Below the pieces are notes generated by a model. That model searched no databases. It saw nothing but the letters and a program-made list of their open reading frames with translations, and was not told where the DNA came from. From positions 1-64,000 of the forward strand of contig NZ_QUAL01000441.1 of the NCBI RefSeq assembly GCF_003579925.1: a stretch of 64,000 nt of DNA, in the 5' to 3' direction. Origin of the DNA: Jiangella rhizosphaerae. GTDB lineage: Bacteria; Actinomycetota; Actinomycetes; Jiangellales; Jiangellaceae. Positions 23,918-32,511 of this stretch are shown one piece after another; the first letter of the stretch is position 1; every line of letters begins with the position of its first letter. A program made the position numbers and the translations under genes.

Positions 23918-25813
23918 TCACGCGATGCGGAAGTCGTAGGCCGGTGGCACGGGCCGGCCGGGGAACAGCTCCGACCACAGGTCCGACAGTGTCGTCTCAC
24001 CCTCGTGGAGGTCGGGCAGCACGAGGCCGTCCTCGAGGACCCGTCGCGCCGCGGGCAGGTCGCCCGCGGCGGCCAGTGCTCGGCAGAGCAGCAGCCGCAA
24101 CCGAGCAGTCCTCGGCCCCGGGATGTCCGGGCCGCACAGCCGGTCCAGCACGGCGGCGGGCTGTCCAGCCCGCAGGAGGTGGCGGCAGGCCTCCTCGACG
24201 AGCCGGCCGTCGTCGGTCAGGGCGAGCGCCTGACGGTAGAGCGCGGCCGCGTCGCCGCTGCGTCCGGCGTCGGCGGCGAGCCGGGCGAGGCCGCGCAGGG
24301 CCCATGGGGTGGCCGCATGCTCCAGCGAGCGTCGGTAGTGCCGATCGGCCTCGGCGTGCGCGCCGCGGGCGTGCGCCATGACGGCGAGGTGCAGCTCGCT
24401 CGGCCAGGTCGACGGCGTACCGGCCAGGCGCCGCTCCCAGTCCGCTCCCCGCACGTAGGAGAGCGGCGGTCCCGGCGCCCAGGCCGGCCGCCCGGCGAGC
24501 AGGTCGCACCATGAGCGCTGCTCGCCGGTCAGGGTGTCGTCATGGAACGGCGTCGGGGTCTCGTCGAGCCAGGGCTGCCCGTCGGCCAGCCGGCGCCGCC
24601 GCTCCAGTGCGCCCCAGCCGCTGCCCGTGACGACACGAGCGGACGGCGGCAGCAGCGCCCGGTGCCGCAGCCGCCGCAGGTGCTCCTCCCGGACCTCCGC
24701 CGGCCAGAGGGCGGCGACGCGCTCGTCCGCGTGCCGGACGGCGGCGTCCCACTCGGGGTCGTGCGCGATCGCCGGGTCGAGTGCGGCGTTGCCGTACGCC
24801 TCGACCCACGACCACTCCGAGCGCGCGGGCATCGGCACGTGCTCGTACTGCGTGGCCGCCAGCCCCGCCTGGATCTCGCCGTACCGGCCGCCGAACGGGC
24901 TCAGCCATTCCTGCCATCGCTCGCCGCCGGCCTCGGTGCCCCAGCAGAACAGCTTGCGCCCGCGCAGCGGGGCGGTCGACAGCAACGCCAGGCCGTTCCC
25001 GCGGGCGTCGGCGCTGACGATCCAGTACCGGTCCGCGTCCGGGTCGGTCTCGAAGAAGTAGTCGGCCGCTCGTGCCGCCGCGGCCGGCCAGGTCAGCCGC
25101 TCTTCCGGCCGGTCGACCGGCACCTGTCGCAACGCGCCGGTGTAGTCGCTGGTGAGCGCGGTCCTCGCCGGGCAGAGCACCCGGGTTTCCGGCGTCTGAG
25201 GCACCGCGGCGTTGGTCCACCAGTACATCGGCACGGTGTCGTCGCCGGGGTTGACGATGCGCACGTGTGCCAGGAGCACGGGCGAGTCGCTCGGCAGCCA
25301 CAGGTCGATCTGGAACACGACCTCGCGCTGGCGCTCGTACTCCCACAGCCGGACCGAGGGCTCGCCACCGTCGTCGACGACCGTGGCGGCATGGAGCGGG
25401 CTGCAGGTCAGCGGCGAATGGCCACGGGTGCCGATGTTGTACTCGATGCCGCCGGCGAACCACGCGTTGCGCAGCGCGAGGTTCCCCAGCTGCACGGCGC
25501 CGTTCCGGTACACCAGGTCGACGTCTCGCGCGCGGTCGCGCAGGCTCCAGATGCGCCCGCCGAGTTCGGGGAGCACCACCGCGGTCAGGTGCCGGTTCTC
25601 GAGGACGACCGCCCGGAACGGCGTCGGGCGCAGCTCCCGCCCGTAGCCGTCCTGATGCAGGTAGGGGAACAGGTTCGGCACCCGCCCGTAGCCGAAGCGC
25701 TCGTCCGTGGCGTACGGCGCCGCGACTCCGTCACCGACGTCGGGCAGCACCGACGGCGCGCCGAGGGCCGCGGCGGGGATCTCCAGCGTCTCGACCCGCA
25801 CCCGCGTCGTCAC
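23918..25813 (-). CDS. DUF5107-domain protein with C-terminal TPR-like region
   Basis: A 631-residue protein. Residues about 20-330 match the DUF5107 type: FRAVVLENRHLTAVVLPELGGRIWSLRDRA, NAWFAGGIEYNIGTRGH, and MYWWTNAAVPQTPETRVL. This is a galactose-mutarotase-like beta-sandwich seen in carbohydrate loci. The rest is helical with TPR-like repeats (HARGAHAEADRHYRRSLEHAATPWALRGLARLA). The GTG start at 25813 is fixed by a GTGA overlap with the DUF4838 stop. It probably binds or processes an oligosaccharide; no experimental role is assumed. Confidence 0.72.
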   Translation of the reverse strand: MTTRVRVETLEIPAAALGAPSVLPDVGDGVAAPYATDERFGYGRVPNLFPYLHQDGYGRELRPTPFRAVVLENRHLTAVVLPELGGRIWSLRDRARDVDLVYRNGAVQLGNLALRNAWFAGGIEYNIGTRGHSPLTCSPLHAATVVDDGGEPSVRLWEYERQREVVFQIDLWLPSDSPVLLAHVRIVNPGDDTVPMYWWTNAAVPQTPETRVLCPARTALTSDYTGALRQVPVDRPEERLTWPAAAARAADYFFETDPDADRYWIVSADARGNGLALLSTAPLRGRKLFCWGTEAGGERWQEWLSPFGGRYGEIQAGLAATQYEHVPMPARSEWSWVEAYGNAALDPAIAHDPEWDAAVRHADERVAALWPAEVREEHLRRLRHRALLPPSARVVTGSGWGALERRRRLADGQPWLDETPTPFHDDTLTGEQRSWCDLLAGRPAWAPGPPLSYVRGADWERRLAGTPSTWPSELHLAVMAHARGAHAEADRHYRRSLEHAATPWALRGLARLAADAGRSGDAAALYRQALALTDDGRLVEEACRHLLRAGQPAAVLDRLCGPDIPGPRTARLRLLLCRALAAAGDLPAARRVLEDGLVLPDLHEGETTLSDLWSELFPGRPVPPAYDFRIA

Positions 25814-26820
25814 GGCCGCCAGTCCAGCAGCGCCGCGCCGTAGGCGCGGACCGGATCGGTGCTCGGGTACGCGGCGAAGTAGCCGCCGTTCATGTAGGCG
25901 GCGAACGTGGTGATCCGCCGGATGCCCCTGCTCCCGTACGTGCTCAGGTCGTCCTCGAGGACGCCGTCGGCCCACGGCAGCTCCACCGCCGGCAACGTCC
26001 AGTCGCTGAACAGCGACACGTCGAGCCAGTACTCGAGCACCTGCGCCGTCTCGGCGCCGAAGCAGGCGAGGTTGGCGTCGAGGTGGTCGAGGTAGTCGCC
26101 GTGCGCGACCCGCCGGTCGTCCCGCCTGGCGGCGCGGCGGGAACCGCGCTCCGGCACGTCGCGGGGCCAGTCGGGGCCTTGCGCGTCGCGCCGCGACAGG
26201 GGGACCTCCCAGGTGCGGAAGAACGGCGCGAACTCCAGGAACACGCCCGCCTCGGGGCGCACCTGGACCGGCGCCGGCATCGTCGACTGGTAGGCCAGAT
26301 GCGATACCTGGGCGTCGGCCCGCACCTCGCGCAACGCGGTGACGATGCGGTTCTCGACCAGCAGCGCCTGGTCGGTGTGGCTCAGACCGGCGCAGCCGTC
26401 GCAGTGGCAGCGCTCTCCGCCGTCGTCGGGCCAAAAGTAGTAGCGGCCCGTGGTGGTGCCGGGGTCGTCGAGCTCCTTCACGGCGTTCGCGGCGATGACC
26501 TCCAGGGCGGCCTCTGAGCTGGCGCAACAGTTGCTGTCGGGAACGCGCCGGCCGTCCTCGGTCATCCGGAACATCGCGGGATCGGTCTCGAAGAGGTCGC
26601 GTGGGAGCAGCCGCGACAGTGCGTGCTGCTCGCGCTCGACCTCCAGGCCGGCCCGGCGGCACGCGTCGAGGAAGGCGTGGCCGCGCTCGGACGTCAGCGC
26701 GTCGGTGTGCACACTGATCGTCGTCAGGCCGGCCTCGGCGGCCAGCGCCACCCAGTCGTAGGTGGTGATGTCGTCCCAGGTCAGCACCACCCCTCGAGTG
26801 GTGAACCATGGCGTTGTCAC
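25810..26820 (-). CDS. DUF4838-like, glycosidase-related protein
   Basis: A 336-residue protein with a barrel-like pattern. GRYYFWPDDGGERCHCDGCAGLSHTDQALL and LREVRADAQVSHLAYQSTM match the DUF4838 type, related to GH20-like barrels. The C-x-C-x-x-C cluster is conserved-looking. There is no signal peptide, so it probably works on imported sugars. The GTG start at 26820 overlaps the ROK kinase stop (GTGA), and its own stop overlaps the next start in the same way. The catalytic residue is not assigned. Confidence 0.65.
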   Translation of the reverse strand: MTTPWFTTRGVVLTWDDITTYDWVALAAEAGLTTISVHTDALTSERGHAFLDACRRAGLEVEREQHALSRLLPRDLFETDPAMFRMTEDGRRVPDSNCCASSEAALEVIAANAVKELDDPGTTTGRYYFWPDDGGERCHCDGCAGLSHTDQALLVENRIVTALREVRADAQVSHLAYQSTMPAPVQVRPEAGVFLEFAPFFRTWEVPLSRRDAQGPDWPRDVPERGSRRAARRDDRRVAHGDYLDHLDANLACFGAETAQVLEYWLDVSLFSDWTLPAVELPWADGVLEDDLSTYGSRGIRRITTFAAYMNGGYFAAYPSTDPVRAYGAALLDWRP

Positions 26821-27728
26821 AGGCGAGCCTCCATCCGGTCGTCGGCCAGTCCGGCGATGCCGATGAGCACGGTGTCGTCGCCCCTGGCGGCGCGCGTCAT
26901 CGTGACCCGCTGTCCGCGGGCGGCGACCTCCGTGTCGAAGTGCCGGCGGGCGAGGCCGGCGAAGCCCGGGACGGCGTCCACGACGCCGCCGCCCAGCACG
27001 ACCTCGTCGAGGTCGAGCGTGCCTGCCACGCCGGCGAGCACCGTGCCGAGCGCCCGCGCCCCGAGCTCGACGACGGCGACCGCCGCGGGGTCGCCGTCCG
27101 CCCGCCGCCGCACGATCGTGGGCAGCGACAGACGCTCGCCGCCCGTCGCCGCGGCATAGGACTGTTCGATCCCGTGCCCGGACGCCGTGGCCTCCAGGTG
27201 GTCCGGCCGCCCGCAGCCGCAGCGTGCCCCGTCCACCCCCGGCCACGGCAGATGGGCCAGCTCGCCGGCGCCGAAGCGCGGTCCTCGGTAGAGCATCGCG
27301 TCCAGGACGAGACCGGCACCGATGCCCGTGCCCACCATGACGGCGAGCAGGCCGGCCCCGGCGTGGCCGCCCCGGAGCAGACCGCCGGCGAAGGCGTTGC
27401 AGTCGTTGTCGACGACGACCGGGCAGCCGAACCGGGCCGACAACGCGTCACCGACCGCGGTGCCGGCCCAGTCGTGGATGGTGGCGCCGGACCGCAGGAT
27501 CGCGCCGGACCGCACGTCGACGACTCCGGCGCACGCCACGCCGATGCCGGCGATCGCTGTCGCGTCGGCGGCCACCGCCGCGACCGCCTCGGCCACGGCA
27601 TCCAGGACCGCGGCGCCGCCGGCGTGGCTCGGTGTGGCGCGGCGATACCGCCGGACGATCTCCCCGTCGCGCACGACCGCCGCCTGGATCTTCGTCGCTC
27701 CGAGGTCGACGGCCACGACGACGGTCAT
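26817..27728 (-). CDS. ROK-family sugar kinase, probable N-acetylmannosamine kinase
   Basis: A 303-residue ROK protein. It has the N-terminal phosphate loop VAVDLGATKIQAAVV, VVDNDCNAFAGG with the catalytic Asp, the VMVGTGIGAGLV adenosine motif, and a CGCGRPDHLE zinc site preceded by His. It has no helix-turn-helix, so it is a kinase rather than a repressor. Placement next to nanE, with 4-bp overlaps on both sides, suggests ManNAc kinase activity feeding NanE. Glucokinase-type specificity cannot be excluded. Confidence 0.83.
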   Translation of the reverse strand: MTVVVAVDLGATKIQAAVVRDGEIVRRYRRATPSHAGGAAVLDAVAEAVAAVAADATAIAGIGVACAGVVDVRSGAILRSGATIHDWAGTAVGDALSARFGCPVVVDNDCNAFAGGLLRGGHAGAGLLAVMVGTGIGAGLVLDAMLYRGPRFGAGELAHLPWPGVDGARCGCGRPDHLEATASGHGIEQSYAAATGGERLSLPTIVRRRADGDPAAVAVVELGARALGTVLAGVAGTLDLDEVVLGGGVVDAVPGFAGLARRHFDTEVAARGQRVTMTRAARGDDTVLIGIAGLADDRMEARL

Positions 27729-28420
27729 GCCATGCCCTCGACCGGCCGGCGGGCCGGGCAGGCACTGACGAACTGCTTGGTCAGTGCGACGGGGTTGGTG
27801 ATCGCGGTGCCGACGACGACCGACCAGGCGCCGGCCTCGAAGGCCTCGCGCACCTGGCTGGGCCGGCTGATGTGACCCTCGACGATCACCGTCATCCCGG
27901 CGGCGCACAGCGTCGCCGCGAGGTCGATGCCGGGCCCGTCGTGCGCGGCGGTGTCGGGGGTGTGGCCCCACAGCGTCGTACCGACGACGTCGACGCCCGC
28001 GGCCCAGGCGCGCTCCGCCTCGGCGACGGTCGAGATGTCGGCCATGATGGTCGCCGCGCCGAGCGCCCGGATCTCCTGGACGAGGTCCGTGAGCCGGGCG
28101 GACTCGGGCTGGTACTGCACCGAGGCGTCGAACGCGACGATGGAGGCGCCGGCGCGCACGATCTCCGCCGAGTCCCCCGGCGACGGCGTGATCTTCGGCC
28201 GCCCCTCGGCCGTCACCTTCTTGATGCCGATGATCGGCAGCTCGGTCACGGCCCGCGCGGCGCGGATGTTGTCGCCCCCGTCGATGCGCAGCCCGACCGC
28301 GCCGCCGAGCTCCGCCGACCGGGCCAGGGCGGCGATGTGCACCGGATGATCCATCGGTTCACCGGGATTCGCCTGGCAGGAGACCACCAGGCCGCCGCGG
28401 ATGGCGTCGAGCGCCCGCAT
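27725..28420 (-). CDS. nanE: N-acetylmannosamine-6-phosphate 2-epimerase
   Basis: A 231-residue TIM-barrel enzyme converting ManNAc-6-phosphate to GlcNAc-6-phosphate. Typical NanE segments are GGLVVSCQANPGEPMDHP, VGLRIDG, LPIIGIKKV, IVAFDAS, MADISTVAEAERAW, VVGTTLWGHTP and a phosphate loop in VVVGTAITNP. ATG 28420 follows GAGG at a good distance; GTG 28432 is an in-frame alternative that would make a GTGA overlap with the permease stop. No N-acetylneuraminate lyase (NanA) is visible in the operon. Confidence 0.88.
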   Translation of the reverse strand: MRALDAIRGGLVVSCQANPGEPMDHPVHIAALARSAELGGAVGLRIDGGDNIRAARAVTELPIIGIKKVTAEGRPKITPSPGDSAEIVRAGASIVAFDASVQYQPESARLTDLVQEIRALGAATIMADISTVAEAERAWAAGVDVVGTTLWGHTPDTAAHDGPGIDLAATLCAAGMTVIVEGHISRPSQVREAFEAGAWSVVVGTAITNPVALTKQFVSACPARRPVEGMA

Positions 28421-28428
28421 GTCCGTCC

Positions 28429-29319
28429 TCACTTCAGCGACCCCGCGATGGCGCCGCTGATGAACAACCGCTGGGTGAACACGTAGAGCAGGATCAGCGG
28501 CGCCGCCACGATGAGCGTGGCCGCGGCGAGCAGCTCCCACTGGTTGTTGCCGTACTCGCCGTAGAACGTGAACAGGCCCAGGGAGATCGTCCGCAGCTCC
28601 GGCGAGGCGAGATAGATCGTGGCGCCGATGATGTCGTTCCAGACGCCGATCACCTGCAGGATGAACACGGCGCCGAGCACCGGCTTGCACAGCGGGAAGA
28701 CGAACGTCCAGACGAAGCGGAAATACCCGCACCCGTCCATGGCCGCGGCCTCGTCCAGTTCCCTGGGCAGCGACCGCAGGTACCCCATGACGAGCAGCGG
28801 GCCGACACCGAGGCCGGCGGTCATGAGCAGCATGTAGCCCAGACGGGTGTCGTACAGGCCAAGCTGCAGCACGAGCTGGAACTGGGCCACGATCGCGTTG
28901 GGCAGGAACAGCGAGATCACGAACAGCACCCGCAGCGACCGCGACCAGCGCACGTAGTTGCGGGCCACCGGGAACGCGATGAGCACGGACAGCACCGTGC
29001 TCACGGCGGCGCACACCAGCGCGTAGAGGACGCTGTTGGCGACCAGCGCGCCGAAGTTTCCCTGGGTCCACGCGTCCACGAAGTTGCCGAGGGCCAGGCT
29101 CTCGGTCAGGCCGACGGGGTCGGCGCTGAACTCGCCGGGCCGCTTCAACGCCGTGTTCAGCAGGAACAGCAGGGGCAGGACGTACAGTGCGACGACCGCC
29201 AGCGCGATCAGGTAGTTGATCAGCCGCCACGGCGACCACTGGCGCGGCCGCCGCCGCTGCTCGTCCGCGGGCCACGGCTGGAGCCGGCCGGCGGACGGGG
29301 CGTCATGGAGCACGGTCAT
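28429..29319 (-). CDS. Carbohydrate ABC transporter permease (MalG-like)
   Basis: A 296-residue membrane protein of the CUT1 family. There is a basic cytoplasmic N-terminus, a first helix (LINYLIALAVVALYVLPLLFLL) and five further helices. The EAA coupling loop is LPRELDEAAAMDGCGYFRFVWTFVFPLCKP. It starts within the stop of the other permease (ATGA overlap). It pairs with it and the lipoprotein to import an amino sugar or oligosaccharide. No ATPase gene is present, so a shared MsiK-type ATPase elsewhere is probably used. Confidence 0.88.
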   Translation of the reverse strand: MTVLHDAPSAGRLQPWPADEQRRRPRQWSPWRLINYLIALAVVALYVLPLLFLLNTALKRPGEFSADPVGLTESLALGNFVDAWTQGNFGALVANSVLYALVCAAVSTVLSVLIAFPVARNYVRWSRSLRVLFVISLFLPNAIVAQFQLVLQLGLYDTRLGYMLLMTAGLGVGPLLVMGYLRSLPRELDEAAAMDGCGYFRFVWTFVFPLCKPVLGAVFILQVIGVWNDIIGATIYLASPELRTISLGLFTFYGEYGNNQWELLAAATLIVAAPLILLYVFTQRLFISGAIAGSLK

Positions 29320-30206
29320 AGCTGGGTCTCCCGCCTCCGCAGGTAGGTGAGCAGGACCAGGGCGATCACCGCGACGAGCACGAACTGGATCATCGAGACC
29401 GCGGCGGCGTAGCCCTGCTCGGACGTGCCGAAGCCGATCGAGAAGACCTTCAGCGCCAGGACCGAGGTCGTGGGCCGGTCACCCGTGAGCACGTAGATGA
29501 TCTGGTACGTCTGCAGTGAGCCGACGATCGAGATGACCATGTTCGCCGTGATGGCCGGAGCCACCATGGGGATCGTCACGTGCCGCAGCCGGTGCCACGC
29601 GTTCGCGCCGTCGACCCTGGCCGCCTCGTACAGGTCGGCGGGCACCGCCATCAGGCCGGCATGGTAGATCATCATCGTCGTGCCGATGGCGGCCCAGATC
29701 TGCACGAAGATGATCAGCGTGAAGGCCAGCTTCGGATCACCGAGGAATGACGAGCTGGACCCGAACGACGACCACAGGCTCGCGGCCGGGCCGCCCGTCG
29801 GGTTGAAGACCAGCGACCAGATGAGCCCGACGATCGTGACGCCGAGCACCACGGGCATGAACACGATCGACCGGTACAGCGCGGCGCCGCGCAGCCGCCC
29901 GCTGAGCAGAACGGCGAGCAGCAGCGCCAGCGCGTTCAGAATGACCGTGACGGACAGCGCGAACACCAGCGTGCGGTTGATGACGTCGAGGTTCGCAGCC
30001 ACGGCGCCCGCGGAGAAGAACCGGCGATAGTTGTCCAGCCCCACCCAGTGCCACGGCACGTTGGGCATGCCGGAGATGTCGGTGAACGACATCCCGACCA
30101 CCGCGATCGCCGGCACGAGGGCGAACGTCAGGAAGAGCGCCAGCCCGGGCGCGATGCCGAGCCACGGGCCGGCTCGTCCCGCTCTCGACGAGGCGAACGG
30201 GTTCAC
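29316..30206 (-). CDS. Carbohydrate ABC transporter permease (MalF-like)
   Basis: A 296-residue CUT1 permease. It begins with a short basic segment and the helix LGIAPGLALFLTFALVPAIAVV, and has the EAA-type loop AVPADLYEAARVDGANAWHRLRHVTIPMVAPAITANM. The last helix ends in YLRRRETQL. The GTG start (30206) lies in a GTGA overlap with the binding-protein stop, which fixes the start, and the stop overlaps the next permease. Substrate choice rests with the lipoprotein upstream. Confidence 0.88.
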   Translation of the reverse strand: MNPFASSRAGRAGPWLGIAPGLALFLTFALVPAIAVVGMSFTDISGMPNVPWHWVGLDNYRRFFSAGAVAANLDVINRTLVFALSVTVILNALALLLAVLLSGRLRGAALYRSIVFMPVVLGVTIVGLIWSLVFNPTGGPAASLWSSFGSSSSFLGDPKLAFTLIIFVQIWAAIGTTMMIYHAGLMAVPADLYEAARVDGANAWHRLRHVTIPMVAPAITANMVISIVGSLQTYQIIYVLTGDRPTTSVLALKVFSIGFGTSEQGYAAAVSMIQFVLVAVIALVLLTYLRRRETQL

Positions 30207-31531
30207 GGCAGCGAGTCCAGTCCCACCTGCCAGTCCGCCTGCATCTTCTCCGTCAGGGCGGCCATGTCGGTCTCGGTGCCGATCGGCGCGACGTTGTCGA
30301 ACGCGAACGGGTGGACGGCCAGCGGTCCCGCGTACTGGTTGCCGTGGAAGACCTGGTCCCACGACGGCGTGAAGCCGCCGGCCGGCAGGTACTGCTGGAC
30401 CTCCTGCAGGACCGGCCCCAGCTCGATGTCGGGCTGCGCCGGGCCGAAGCCGGCCTCGACGACGAAGTCCTCGTAGACCTCCGGGTCGGAGTACAGCGCC
30501 AGCCACTCCCGGGCGAGCTCCTGGTTGTCCGAACTGGTCGGGATGGACAGGCTGAACTCGAGCTTGCCGGCGATGTACTGGTTGTCGTCGGCGCTGTCGC
30601 CACCGGGCAGCGGGAAGTAGCCGAACTCCAGGTCGGGAGCTGCCTCCTGGATCGCGGGGATGCTCCACGAGCCGTCGGGCAGCATGGCCGCCTCGCCGGC
30701 GGCGAACCGGGCGGGGACCGTCGCGTAGTCGATGCCCTCCCAGTGGTCCAGCGTGTGGTCGAAGATGGTCTGCAGCCGTTCCATGACGGTGACCGCCTCG
30801 GGGTCGGTCAGCGCGGCGTCGCCCTCCCAGAGACCACGGTCCAGCTCCTCGGTGTCGGGGTACAGCGACTGCACCAGCCCGTACATCGGGATGCCGGCGG
30901 GCCAGGCGTCCTTGCCGCCCATGATGAGGGCGGGCACGCCGGCGCCTTCCAGCACCTCGATGACGTTCTGGAACTCGGCCCAGGTGCGCGGCACCTCGAG
31001 TCCGTGCTCGGCGAAGATCGCCTTGTTGTAGAACACGCCGGTGACCAGGCTGGTGCCGGTCGGCACGGCGTACGACCGGCCTTCGTACTCGTAGGCCTCC
31101 ATGATCTCCGGCGAGAAGTTGCCGAGGAACTCCTCGTCGCTCAGGTCGACCCAGTTCCCCGCCTGCAGTCCTTTGACCCAGTCGCTCTCCTGCTGGCCCT
31201 CGACCCAGTCGGGTAGCAGCCGCGTCCCGCCGGAGGTGGAGCCCTCGGTGATGTCGACGTCCTCGGCCATCAGCCGCGTGTTGCGGACGGTGAAGAAGTC
31301 CACGCCGGCGGCGGTGGTCAGCTCGACCCGCACGCCCGGGTTCTGCTCCTCGAACAGCTGGTTGATCTTCTCGAAGGCGCTGTCGGTCGGCGGGTTCGCG
31401 TGCACGAAGATGCGCAGGACGGTCTCGTCGGCGTCGTCGCTGGACGACTCGTCCGACCCGCACGCGCCGGCCGTCAACGCCGTCGCGACCGCGATGGCGC
31501 TCCAGACGGCGACCACACGTGGACTTCTCAT
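30203..31531 (-). CDS. Sugar-binding lipoprotein of ABC transporter
   Basis: A 442-residue extracellular solute-binding protein of the CUT1 type. The signal peptide (about 1-23) ends in a lipobox-like TAGAC, followed by an acidic Ser-rich linker (GSDESSSDDADE). The domain starts TVLRIFVHANPPTDSAFEKINQLFEEQNPGVRVEL and contains aromatic-rich ligand segments. As first gene of the minus-strand operon it is predicted to be the most expressed, under the control region shared with the GntR gene. The ligand is probably an N-acetylated amino sugar, by context only. Confidence 0.88.
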   Translation of the reverse strand: MRSPRVVAVWSAIAVATALTAGACGSDESSSDDADETVLRIFVHANPPTDSAFEKINQLFEEQNPGVRVELTTAAGVDFFTVRNTRLMAEDVDITEGSTSGGTRLLPDWVEGQQESDWVKGLQAGNWVDLSDEEFLGNFSPEIMEAYEYEGRSYAVPTGTSLVTGVFYNKAIFAEHGLEVPRTWAEFQNVIEVLEGAGVPALIMGGKDAWPAGIPMYGLVQSLYPDTEELDRGLWEGDAALTDPEAVTVMERLQTIFDHTLDHWEGIDYATVPARFAAGEAAMLPDGSWSIPAIQEAAPDLEFGYFPLPGGDSADDNQYIAGKLEFSLSIPTSSDNQELAREWLALYSDPEVYEDFVVEAGFGPAQPDIELGPVLQEVQQYLPAGGFTPSWDQVFHGNQYAGPLAVHPFAFDNVAPIGTETDMAALTEKMQADWQVGLDSLP

Positions 31532-31635
31532 GGTGCCCCTCCGATGTCGGTGGATGGCTGGCGGCCACGGGTCGCCAGGAGGACGGAGATCTCGACGCGG
31601 CGCGGCATCGTCCGATTCGCCGGCTGCGTGAAAGA

Positions 31636-31721
31636 GGTATAGCCCAATTATTCTGGGACCGTCAATAGCCGAGGTCGAGCATTGACGGGTGCGACGAGCA
31701 CGGCTAGCTTTGGGCTAAACC
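31636..31721. promoter_or_regulatory. Paired inverted 12-bp sites between the uptake operon and its GntR gene
   Basis: GGTATAGCCCAA (31636-31647) and TTGGGCTAAACC (31710-31721) match at 11 of 12 positions when one is reverse-complemented. One faces the sugar operon and the other lies 19 bp before the GntR start. They are strong candidates for operators of the HutC-type regulator. Confidence 0.6.
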
Positions 31722-31740
31722 ACTTCGCCGGGAGCCGACC

Positions 31741-32457
31741 ATGACCGACGCGCGCAACGCCGACCACAAGTCGGGCCGGGTCCGCTCCCACCTCGAGCGA
31801 CTGATCGACGACGGGCTACAGCCCCACGACAAGCTGCCCACCGAGCGGCAGCTCGCCGACGAGCTGGGGGTCAGCCGGATGACCGTCCGGCACGCCCTCA
31901 ACGCGCTCGAGGCGGATCGGCGCGTCTATCGCGTGCACGGTTCGGGGACCTTCGTCGCCGAACCCACCATCGACAAGACGATCCGCCTCACCTCGTTCAC
32001 CGAGGACATGATCGAGCGAGGCATGAAGCCCGGCACGCGGGTGATCGACGTCGGCACGGAGTACGCCGGTGCCACCGTCGGCAGCAAGCTCAACCTGAGC
32101 CCCGCGGCGACGGTCGTCCGCATCCGGCGCGTGCGGCTGGCCGACGGTGCGCCGGTGTGCCTCGAGACCGTCCACCTGGACGCCGCCCGGGTGGAGGGCC
32201 TGCTCGACCGGGAGCTCTCCGGGTCGCTGTACGAGCTCCTCGCCAGCCACTACGGCACGATCGTCAGCAAGGCCGAACAACGCATCGCCGCCACGGTCCT
32301 CGAGCCGGGCGACGCCGAACTGCTCGACGTGGCGCCGTTCTCAGCGGCACTCGTCGTCGAGCGACGCACGACGGACCAGCACCTGCGGCCGGTCGAGTTC
32401 ACGCGCTCGCTGTATCGCGCCGACCGGTACTCCTTCCTGATCGACATCGAACGCTGA
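31741..32457 (+). CDS. GntR-family (HutC/UTRA) transcriptional regulator
   Basis: A 238-residue regulator. The N-terminal winged helix (about 10-78: VRSHLERLIDDGLQPHDKLPTERQLADELGVSRMTVRHALNALEADRRVYRVHGSGTFV) is followed by a UTRA ligand domain (about 95-235) with VVRIRRVRLADGAPVCLETVHLD. It is divergent from the sugar-uptake operon, across paired 12-bp inverted sites. By analogy with NagR/DasR-type regulators it probably represses the operon until an amino-sugar phosphate binds; the ligand is inferred. Confidence 0.88.
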   Translation: MTDARNADHKSGRVRSHLERLIDDGLQPHDKLPTERQLADELGVSRMTVRHALNALEADRRVYRVHGSGTFVAEPTIDKTIRLTSFTEDMIERGMKPGTRVIDVGTEYAGATVGSKLNLSPAATVVRIRRVRLADGAPVCLETVHLDAARVEGLLDRELSGSLYELLASHYGTIVSKAEQRIAATVLEPGDAELLDVAPFSAALVVERRTTDQHLRPVEFTRSLYRADRYSFLIDIER

Positions 32458-32511
32458 CCCGCCGCGGTCCCCCGCCAGTCACCAGTCTGATCGTTTCGCA
32501 GGAGGACACCC

